Shown here: in pieces, positions 55,058 to 64,000 of the stretch
Position numbering within the stretch: the first letter of the stretch is position 1
How the letters are laid out: every line of letters starts with the position of its first letter
Assembly (NCBI GenBank): GCA_963969345.1
Contig: OZ017767.1
Coordinates: 1,984,001-2,048,000, forward strand
Length of the DNA stretch: 64,000 bases
Reading direction: 5' to 3'
Origin: Turbatrix aceti
Lineage: Eukaryota > Nematoda > Chromadorea > Rhabditida > Panagrolaimidae
The notes under the pieces: model-generated
Told to the model about the DNA's origin: nothing
Seen by the model: the letters and a program-made list of their open reading frames with translations, nothing else
Database searches by the model: none
Position numbers and translations under genes: made by a program

Positions 55058-55357
55058 TGTCAAACGTTTTGTGTGGGGGTTAATAAATATTATCAATAAT
55101 AACACATCCGTCGTGAGTCCGCTTGTTTGCACAGTTTTTTTCTTATCAGCAAACCACTAGCATTAACAGTGTAAGCATTGATGTCGAATGTGTCGAATGT
55201 TTTATGACTGTTTGACACGCTCATCATCAAAAAAATGAAAAATTTTTATCACCAGAAAAATCTTGCGAAAGAAAACACTTTTAAATCAATTGAATATATA
55301 AAAAACAATATATTTATATAATATAAATATATTTATGTTAGAGGAACAGTAATTTGT

Positions 55358-56338
55358 TCAGTCAAACACGTCACGAGTGAATGGTCCGGATTGATAATAC
55401 TGCGGCGATGAGATTGATAATACATTGGCAGCGTAAGCCGGGTGATTGTCGGCATCAGCATCGGTAGAATATTGTTGACGAAGTTTCGCACCAACATTAG
55501 CAGCAGAAATCAGGCTGCTGTTTGGATCAACATTAGCATAATGCTGACGAATTTCAGGTTGTTGAGCGCGCGGCAGCTGGTTGTTTTCACGTTTTTGTGC
55601 ACGCGGCAACTGGATGTTTTCAGGTTGTTGCGCGCGCGGCGGCTGATTTGGTGTCTTCTTTTTTTTGTCTTTATTAGAATTTTCAGACTCGCTTGGCTTC
55701 TCTGCAGCTGAATCAGCAGCAACAGCCGCCTGAAGACGCTTGATTGCTGAAAAGTTTCTGGTGACTTTTTCTTCCCATTGTTTATGATTATTTTGCATAA
55801 CAGCAATAGTTTTTTGAAGCTCTATGCATTGCATGCAGGTGTACGGTAGGCCAGACTGTTGTGCCATTGCCATCTGCATGCCTGTTGGCTGCTGGGGAGC
55901 ATTGCTACACGTAGAGTGCACGGAAGGCGACCTTCGATTTTGTTGCTTTTTGATAGTTTGTTTTACCGGAGGCAGTGTTGGCGGAGGTTTTTTAATATCT
56001 GACTCAATTTGCAACTGATCAACTTGTTTTTCTGCAAGGGGTTTATACTGCACATTATTTTTTTTAACTTTTATTTACTAACCGATACCTGCTTCTGGTG
56101 GTGGTGAAGCATACTGTGGCTGTCGTGGTCTCGGAGGAATCTGCGGTTGCTGCATAGAAGTATAAACCACATCATATTTCACGTTGTAGTTAGAGCCAGA
56201 CAGCGCATGTCTCGGAGCTTGAGTAGGCGCATTATTTCTAGGCGCTGGTATCGGAGCGACCGGGGCACTGGGACGCCCGTATGAATCGTTCCTAACCGCC
56301 GAATCAGAAAATTGAGACGCGTGACGATTTGTAAACAT
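55358..56338 (-). CDS. Pro/Gln-rich protein with PRAQ repeats and a CxxC motif, unknown
   Basis: Two exons: 56338 to about 56086, then about 56030 to 55358, around 305 residues. The join uses donor GTTAGT and acceptor CTTGCAG, which keep the frame. The N-terminus is Pro/Ala-rich (PIPAPRNNAPTQAPRHA, QIPPRPRQPQYASPPPEA). The centre has TCMQCIELQKTIAVMQNNHK, a CxxC followed by a probable coiled coil that ends near AIKRLQAAVAA. Then come three copies of (P/L)PRAQ(Q/K)(P/R)E(N/I) and a Tyr/Ser-rich tail. A scaffold or RNA-granule role is conceivable from composition alone. Two ATGs are not in competition: the first in the frame is used. Confidence 0.6.
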
Positions 56339-56927
56339 TTTCGTTCACTCAGCAAACTGGAAGAAAATGAAAATGACAAGAAAGCGCGCTTATGTATCAA
56401 CTCTTTTTTGTTATCAGAAAAAAACGAAAAGCCAAGCCCCAAAAAGCAGGACGCACCTTACCTGTGTCACAGCAACGCAGGGTACTTTTCTGACTTTGTT
56501 ATCAGGTAATCGATGGTGTTCGCTTCAGAGTATTCACGAGGAAAGTTGTCCATCTTTGCAAAATAGATAAAAATGGCTGAGCTTCAATTGAAGGATTATG
56601 CCGCTAATTGGTTGCGGGTTACGGATAATGCGACTCATGTGCAGGCGGGAATTTTCGATACCCTTAGCCATTAATGAAAATAATGGGTAACTAACACCGA
56701 GCATATCCTACTCATTCTTATTAAAAAAAACTTTGTCATTTGTGACTCATGCGCAAACAAAAAAATTACGGATAATATCATATTATGTAATAATTGCTGC
56801 ACTAATGACAAGTATACAAAAGAGAAACATCAGGAACAATTTTTCAATTGCGTAAATGTATTCTCACATGAAAAAAATTGTAAAACTTACACATATAGTT
56901 ATATTTATTTTATTCATTGATTTCACT

Positions 56928-56960
56928 ATTACTCTGTGGTTAGTTATCATTAGACCAGAT
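56928..56960. repeat. Paralogous empty site of the hAT insertion
   Basis: TTACTCTGTGGTTAGTTATC then ATTAGACCAGAT matches the two flanks of the hAT element joined with only one GTTATCAT, apart from one base difference. It shows a repeated host sequence without the insert. Confidence 0.75.
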
Positions 56961-57919
56961 GTTAGGAGGCACAAATGATGTCCACGTAGTCGATTCGTTT
57001 TGGTCTTTCACTGATCGACATTTTTTTTATTATTTAATTCATTTACATAATAAAATAAATGTGTTTTAACTCAGTCAAGGATTTAAAAATCCTTGATTCA
57101 CAGACAATAAATCACAGTCCAAAAGTAGCACACTCTTCAAAATAAACACCTACCAAAAATAGCCACAATGTATCGCCAAAAGTAGCGCCACATGATTAAA
57201 ATCAATTTCTTTGTCATTTTTTTCAAAAACAAATAATAAAAAAGAACTAAAAAACAATTATTTTAGGTTATTTTTACAATTTTTACAACTAGAATTCCAT
57301 TTTTTTCTAAAACTGATTTTTAAATTTTACATAAAAATATAAACCTGATCTAATTTTTAAAGAAAAAATTTACTGCATTCTACACTACACCGCCCGCCGG
57401 TCATGAAACTTCGCGTGCACTCTTTTCGTCTATATTTCTTGACGGTCTATAAATTAGTCTTTTTGCAGAATATTTTGCGCTACAAAGTACGAATATAAAC
57501 TACATCAGAATATCGTTGTTTCGATGAAGAAAACTTTTGATACATGATGGATTCCGTATCAAAAGATGCACTACACCGAACATTTATCGTTTATCGCTCG
57601 TTTTCCATTCCAAGAATAAACAAGCAATTATCATTCAGCTTTTTTTATATCAAGACTGTATACAGATCATGCATGCCCACGGGGCAAAAAGTAGCGTAAC
57701 CCAAATCCCAATTCAGGATCACTCATCGCAAGTTGAAGAGATATCAACCAAATTGCGATGAAGCGAAAAAGATTGTGTTGTCTACACTCCAATCTTTTCC
57801 AGGACGTAAATTAACACGCTCAGGATACGATGTACGACTGAAAACTGCCTATTCCCGAAAGTGTACCTTTAACGCTGCTAAAACTCAGTCTTGAACGGAG
57901 AATAATCTCCTTATGTAGT

Positions 57920-57930
57920 GATATAAAAGG
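57920..57930 (+). promoter_or_regulatory. TATA box of first MLT-10-like gene
   Basis: GATATAAAAGG lies about 60 bases before the ATG at 57990. A start of transcription about 30 bases downstream would leave a short leader of 30-40 bases. Confidence 0.55.
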
Positions 57931-57989
57931 CTAACATCGTATCCTATTAATCAGTCATTTGAAACTTTTGCGACTGCAAAAGTTGCGAC

Positions 57990-60626
57990 ATGTCTACCGT
58001 AAGGGCATCTCTATTGCAGACATGCATGGTGATTGCTACTATTCTGTCGATTGTATTGGTGCCAATATTCGCGGAGCCTACAAAATGGGTGTTGGACGAA
58101 GAAAAGAAAGTGACCAGGATCAAAGTGAATGAAACGGCTTCTATCCAGATGTTTGACAAATGGCAGGAGCAGGCCATCAGTGGGCTCATGGCTGCTCTCG
58201 CCACTAAAGCGTAAGTTCGTCTTGATACCGAAAGTAGGAACTGGGTTGGGCCTGGGTTGGGTTAAGCTTAGGCCACAGCCAGGGACTGGGTATGTCCTAG
58301 CAAAGGCCTCAACCAGGCCTGATTAGTACGAGCCTGGTTCAATCTCGGGTCATTCAAGGCCACATCATCAAGTATGCTTTTAAATTTCAGGCTAGTCGAC
58401 CTCCCAAAAGGCATCGTCAGAAAGCACGAAAAATGTGCGAAGAAATCGGACTCAATCCAAATGCATGCCGCTTGCGTTACGGAACTTCTCGAATACAAGA
58501 AACGATTTGGAAACACGGTTGTGCCTCCTGAAAAGAAAGATCCCACTCTTACAACAACCGCAGCCCCGCAGAGGCTCGCCCGGTTCAAACCCAAATCCAT
58601 CTTTAGCGTCAGAAATCGCCATAAGGAAGCTCAGATCCTAAAACCCAACTCCAAGAACCAAAAACAAGAATGGGTTGGAACATTTGATGTCAGAAATCGG
58701 AACAAAAATACAAAGTACGTCAACCCCGAATCCAAAAACGAAAAATGGGTTGGATCGTTCGGTGTCGCCAGAGACAAGCGCGAAACCGACGTTTTCGATA
58801 CCTTCGAAAGCGGCGTCTTTAACCAAAAGAAAAACCTAATTCGAAAATCTGATAATTCCTACGCTCTGTCCCACAGCTCCAACAAACTATCCCCCTTTGG
58901 ACAGGTGGCACGACTGATTACCGGTGTTATTCTAAATGCCAAAAACAAAACAGCGGTCACGTCGTGGCAGGATCACGTGATGCACATCGAAGGAGCACTA
59001 AAAAAGAGAAAAAATCTACGAGCAGAAGCCAAACGAGTGCGAGAACTAGACCCTCTTCAAGAAATGGCACATCGGGGTATATCTAAGAAAATGCCAGATC
59101 TCGAAGACATTTTTTTTGACAAAGACAAGCGACGACAATATCTGAACGAAATTTCCGATCCTGAATCTGAAGCCAACGACAGACCTGAAAGAAAGTTCAT
59201 GCGTTTTCTCAGACAAGGATTGAAACTTGGCATGACCCTCATGGGCCAGAACACGACCAACTTTGAGAACCGCACTCTTCGAGTCGCATCACCTCGATTT
59301 TTCAGTGTAATGCCGGACAATGCAAATGAATTCGACGACGGAGAAGATCCTATTGATTTTCTATCACCGTCGATTCTCTCTCTCCACAACCAGGGAAATC
59401 CGCTTGAAAAGACACTTTCGTTTTCAAACATTTTGAAAGGCTTCGGCAACGCCGATCAACAACAAATTCTCGACATGGTGTTCGAAGCGACGGATATTGA
59501 CAAACACATGAACATGGCAAACCAGGCAATCGACTTTGAGTTTCAGAAGACGGTAAAAAAGAGATATCAGGACGAGATGGTCAACGACAAAGGAGAGCCT
59601 CTTTACTTTACCAAAGAAAAGGCACTCGAAGTCCTCGACGATAATGGCCTACGGCGTATCGATCTCTTTGAACAACTCGTAAAAACCTATACCAAAGAAC
59701 AGGTAAAGGAAATGAACGAAACTGGCTACGCTATGCTGAACCAGGATCAGTTGAATCTTATGTATGGAAAAGATTCGCCGTACCACAACCAGACCCTCCT
59801 CAACATCTTGTCCAACGTCACCCACGAAGAGTACCACAAGCAAATGATGTACGAGATCCAGCAGCTTGCTCTGGAACACACTCGGCTGAAACAACAGCAA
59901 AACGGCCGGCACAAGCGTTATATTGGCGAAACAATTGTGTTAACGAACGTTTTGCTCAGTCCCACAATTTTAAACCCAGCTGGTGCATCGGTCAACTTTG
60001 TGCTTTGTAACTTGGTTTTATCACCCCTGATTGGGTCTCCTGCAATTTTTAGTTCTGTTATACTTTGTAAGAATTTTAAAATTTATTTTTAAAATGTTTG
60101 GTTAATATGTTGTGCTAATTTTAGCTCCATGGCTTTTCCTACCGCTCGTTCTGAGTCCACGTGTCATCGCGCCGGCTATCCTAGATCCTTTTGTCTTTGT
60201 GCCTGTCATTTTATCACCTATTGTAAGTTTTTTTTATTTGAACGCACGCTGTTCAATATAATTATTTAGATCATGAATCCATTCATCATCTGCCCCGGAG
60301 TCTTCAATCCCTTCATCCTATCACCAACTATCATGTGTCCCTTCATTTTAGCACCTCAAGTTTTCACACCTTTTATTTTGAACCCAAATATCATGTCTCC
60401 ATTTATCTTGTCACCTAGGCAAGTTTTTTTTGATTTTTTGATCTAATCGTCAGAATTTTTCAGTGTTGGCACTCCGCTCATTCTCACACCCCACGTTTTA
60501 ACGCCTCTAGTCTTCACTCCACTGGCCCTGATTGCCGTCGTCCTGTCACCCCAGGTGGCGTCTCCCGTCATATCCTCGCCATTTTTCCTGGCAGAAGTCA
60601 TCTTGTCGCCGACATTTTTGAGTTAA
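57990..60626 (+). CDS. MLT-10-like moulting protein (copy 1)
   Basis: Five exons (57990-58210, 58391-60066, 60125-60222, 60270-60418, 60464-60626) give about 768 residues. A signal peptide ([15 protein letters not shown]) leads a large soluble region with [63 protein letters not shown] and [20 protein letters not shown], as in the nematode MLT-10 family. A basic site GRHKRY marks a possible furin cut. After it the tail repeats a pattern of five to eight residues ending LSP, TP or [32 protein letters not shown] and so on to the end. Family members are secreted by the hypodermis and act in moulting and cuticle formation. Intron 4 starts with GC instead of GT (CCTAG|GCAAG). It carries 30-odd extra residues (a repeat of EWVG(T/S)F) missing from copy 2. 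Confidence 0.88.
58211..58390 (+). other. Intron 1 of MLT-10-like copy 1, GGGTTGGG-rich
   Basis: The intron has CTGGGTTGGGCCTGGGTTGG and related GC-rich words, unlike the AT-rich introns elsewhere and unlike the short intron 1 of copy 2. It may hold an inserted repeat, but I see no boundary or target duplication. Confidence 0.4.
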
Positions 60627-61669
60627 GAAAAAACGGTACAGAAAACGGCAACATTTCATTCGAGTAGTACAAACAGCGGTTACAGTGAGTGCAAATCTTA
60701 CATTTTTTATCGATGCATATTAATGAACTGGTTTTTTGTTAATGATAAATATTGAATTGTTATTAATATTTTTGTCAAATGTTTTATTTTTTTGTTTATC
60801 CAGATTTTTGTTTATTTTCCTTAATTCAAATTCAAGTGTCAATCAAAAAAGACCCCCATTAATTGAGCGTTCAATGATACTAAAAACAGTTCTGACGTCA
60901 GGTTCAACCCATCCACAGAATTAGAGCAAATGTATGATAAAAACGCATAAAAAACCCACGTGCGGTCAATCCCCCTTTCTAATTTATCCGGAACGAAAAC
61001 AGGATTAAAGAAAAAAGTTTTGCAAAAATATTTATGAATCCGGTGAAAACAGGTAGCATCAAACATCTTTGTTCAATTGATCGAATAACGTGCTGTTTTT
61101 CTCGCATTTTACGCAAATTGCGCAAACCGAAAACAAGGATAACTTTCCGTTTCAGTTTTTCTGATATCCGTTTTAAAAGTGACCTAATTATTTATCAGTA
61201 TCGTTCATTGTTTTACGCATACGTCCACATTGATCGGCCTAAATCACAGTGTTTGAAATCCGGTGGTGACCCCTTGTTAGTTTCTTTTGTTGGTGTAGTC
61301 GGTGTGTCTAATTGTGAACAAACTAACTACGTAATGCGATTGGATAAATTCTGAACGTAACCAACCTCTAATGCAAGGTTTAGGCCGTTTGGTAAAAACC
61401 AACCACGGAAACAAAACACACAATTGAAAGCCTCTGTATGTGATCTGAAAATAAATGCATTATCACATTACAAAAAAAACTGCACTCACGCGATGTTTCG
61501 TCGAGTAAATCCAAGCGTATCTGTCAAAATAGTGTCCCTATTGTTTCACGCAGTAAATAATAATTATTTAATATTAAACAACAATCATCAGCAAACAAAT
61601 AAAGTTGAACTCTTACAGTTTTTTGTACTCCAAATACACGAGATATCTTTTGTTCTAAATAATTTTGTC
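60627..61669. other. Spacer between tail-to-tail MLT-10-like genes
   Basis: About 1 kb of AT-rich DNA with no exon. AATAAATA-type signals appear near 60746 (plus side) and TTTATT-like signals near 61590 for the minus-strand gene. Confidence 0.4.
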
Positions 61670-64000
61670 CTAACTCAGAAATGTTGGCGACAGGATGATT
61701 TCCGCTAGGAAAAATGGCGAGGATATAACAGGAGATGCCACCTGGGGTGACAGAACGACTGCCAACAAAGCAAGTGGATTGAAGACCAGCGGTGTCAGGA
61801 CGTGAGGTGTTAGGACGAGAGGAGTGCCAACACTGAAAAATTGATATGATAATTTTAAAAAGCAGAGAAAGCTTGAACTTGCCTAGGCGACAAAATGAAA
61901 GGGGACATAATATTCGGATTCAAAATAAACGGAGTGAATACTTGAGGTGATAAAATGAAAGGACAAAGGATGGTTGGTGACAACACGAATGGATTGAACA
62001 TTCCCGGGCAGATGATGAAAGGATTCATGATCTGAAAAATATAAAAAATTATTACGGATGTTTGAATTTCATTTTAAACTCACAATAGGTGATAAGATGA
62101 CAGGCACGAATACGAAAGGATCTAGGATAGCCGGAGCGATGACTCGAGGACTCAGGATAACCGGCAGGAAAAGCCATGGAGCTGAAATTGAACCTTGTTG
62201 ACCGAATGAATATGAGTATAACTTACTAAGGATAACAGAACTGAAGATAGCCGGTGAACCAATAAGTGGTGACAACACAAGTGTACAGAGCACAAAGTTG
62301 ACAGAAGCACCGACGGGATCATGGACAACAGGACTCAACAAAACATTTGTGAAGACGAGCGTTTCGCCGATGTATCGCTTATGCCGACCTTGAGTCAGCC
62401 GTTGGTGTTCCAAAGCCAGTTGCTGAATTTCGTACATCATTTGTTGGTGGTATTCTTCGTGGGTGACGTTGCTGAGTATGTCGAGAAGAGTCTGGTTGGC
62501 GTATGGAGAATCTTTTCCATACATCAGATGTAGCTGATCATTGTTCAACATCGCGTAGCCCGTTTCATTCATTTCTTTTACCTGCTCTTTGGTGTAGCTT
62601 TTAACCAGCTGTTCAAAAACGTCAATTCGTTTAAGGCCATCATCATCCAAAACTTCGAGAGCCTTTTCTTTTGTGAAGTAAAGGGGCTCGCCTTTGTCGT
62701 TGACCATCTCGTCCTGATATCGTTTCTTTACAGTTTTCTGAAACTCGTAGTCGATTGCCTTGTTGGCCGCTCCCATGTGCTTGTTAATGTCCGCCGCTTC
62801 AAAGACCATATCCAAAATTTGTTGTTGATCGGCGTTGCCAAAGTCTTTCAGGATATTAGAAAACGAAAGTGTTTTTTCGAGCGGATTTCCTTGGTTGTGG
62901 AGAGACAGAATCGATGGTGACAAAACATCAATGGGATCCTCTCCGTCGTCGAATTCATTAGCGTTATCCGGTACAATACTGAAGAGGCGCGGCGAAGCCA
63001 GACGCAAGGTTCGGTTTTCAAAGTTGGTAGTGTTTTGGCCCATCAGAGTCATACCAAGCTTTAGACCCTGTCGAAGCAGCTGCATAAATTTTCTCTCAGG
63101 CTTGTTATTAACTTCGGAATCGGGATCCGACATTTCAGTCAAATATTGTCGACGTTTTTCTTTGTCAAAGAAAATGTCTTCAAGATCTGGAATTTTCTTG
63201 GAAATTCCACGATGTGCCATTTCCAGAAGGGGATCGAGATCTCGCATTCTCTTTGCTTCCGCTCGCATGACTTTGCGCTTTTTGAGAGTACCTTCGACGT
63301 TCAAAACCTGGTCCTGCCATGGCGTAACAGATGTCTTGTTTTTGGCATTCAGAATAGCGCCAGTAATGAGGCGGGCCACCTGTCCAAAAGGTGAAAGTTT
63401 GCGGGAGCTGTGGGAGAGAGCGTAAGAATCTTCTGTTTTCCGCACGAGGTTTTTCTTGTTGTTAAACACGCCACTTTCGAAAGTGTCAAAAACGTCGGTT
63501 TCGCGTTTGTCTCTGGCAACACCGAACGATCCAACCCATTCTTCCTTTTGGTTTTTAGAGTTGGGTTTTAAGATCTGAGCTTCCTTATGGCGATTTCTGA
63601 CGCTAAAGATGGATTTGGGTTTAAACCTGGCGAGTCTCTGCGGGGCTGTGGTGGTTGTCAGAGTGGGGTCTTTCTTTTCAGAAGGCACAACTGTGTTTCC
63701 AAATCGTTTCTTGTATTCGAGAAGTTCCATAACACAAGCAGCGTGCATTTGGATGGAATCTGATTTCTTGGCGCATTTTTCGTGTTTTTTGACGATTCCT
63801 TTGGGCAGATCGACGAGCCTGAAATGCAAAAATTAGAATTTGGTATACGGTTTTTTTGGAGACTTACGCTTTGGTGGCGAGAGCTGCCATGAGCCCGCTG
63901 ATGGCCTGCTCCTTCCATTTGTCGAACATTTGGATCGAAGCCGTCTCATTTACTTTGATTCTCGTCACTTTCTTCTCTTCGTCCACCACCCATTTTGTAG
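61670..64000 (-). CDS. MLT-10-like moulting protein (copy 2), 5' end beyond the window
   Basis: The gene is read from the window edge: the first exon is partial (from KWVVDEEKK at the edge through ALATKA, donor near 63866), followed by the large exon with [48 protein letters not shown] and [16 protein letters not shown], then the short exons with the LSP-repeat tail, ending LSPTFLS and a stop at 61670-61672. It shares intron positions with copy 1, including a GC-AG intron (donor at about 61883). It lacks the EWVG repeat insertion of copy 1. The two genes are highly similar through the coding region and converge on a 1-kb spacer. The signal peptide lies outside the window. Nothing in it is broken. 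Confidence 0.88.

Larger units (their letters stand above)
56339..57989. other. AT-rich intergenic region with hAT empty-site sequence
   Basis: No coding exon is convincing here. It contains the 33-base match to the hAT target (56928-56960) and, at its right end, a TATA box and probable start region of the first MLT-10-like gene. Confidence 0.45.

Noticed and set aside
57537..57761. 74-residue frame upstream of MLT-10-like copy 1
   Set aside because: AT-rich region, no splice or poly(A) support, and composition like random sequence.

Overview
The window is nuclear DNA from a nematode. The evidence is two genes of the nematode-only MLT-10 moulting family (LSP-repeat tail, DUF644-like), several nematode-type serpentine chemoreceptors, many short introns with TTTTCAG/TTTTTAG acceptors, and such acceptors a few bases upstream of start codons, as expected for spliced-leader addition. 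I could not fix the species. No CRISPR array, rRNA or bacterial-type operon is visible. All gene models were read by eye from splice signals and frame.

Layout. 0-3 kb: a 1.5-kb fold-back element, then AT-rich DNA. 3-13 kb: a seven-pass receptor (+), a basic low-complexity protein (+), a double-BTB protein (+) and a secreted, probably GPI-anchored protein (-). 13.4-16.5 kb: a small cluster of single-intron genes whose proteins look like membrane-tethered, domesticated Gag proteins of BEL/Pao retroelements (DUF1759-like), plus a truncated inverted copy. 16.6-29.3 kb: a chromatin and DNA-repair block, ADA2 (-), FAN1 (-), RPS16 (-) and, divergently, RAD51 (+), with a small + gene nested in an ADA2 intron. 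29.8-46.7 kb: one giant gene, ACBD3/GCP60 (+), whose largest intron holds a complete F-box/LRR gene (-). 47-52 kb: three tandem chemoreceptor paralogues (-) and a decayed fourth. 52.6-53.0 kb: a non-autonomous hAT element with 8-bp target duplication. 53.5-55.1 kb: sulfide:quinone oxidoreductase (+). 55.4-56.3 kb: a Pro/Gln-rich protein (-). 58-64 kb: two MLT-10-like genes, tail to tail, the second cut by the window end.

How they fit. FAN1 (crosslink nuclease) and RAD51 (strand exchange) act in crosslink and double-strand-break repair and sit on either side of RPS16. FAN1 and ADA2 may be co-transcribed: FAN1's stop, a poly(A) signal and an acceptor just before the ADA2 start follow in the order of a nematode operon. 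The most unusual items are the Gag-like membrane gene cluster, the intronic repeat family whose orientation follows the host gene, and the A-tract-CTG motif that crowds 2.6-10.7 kb.
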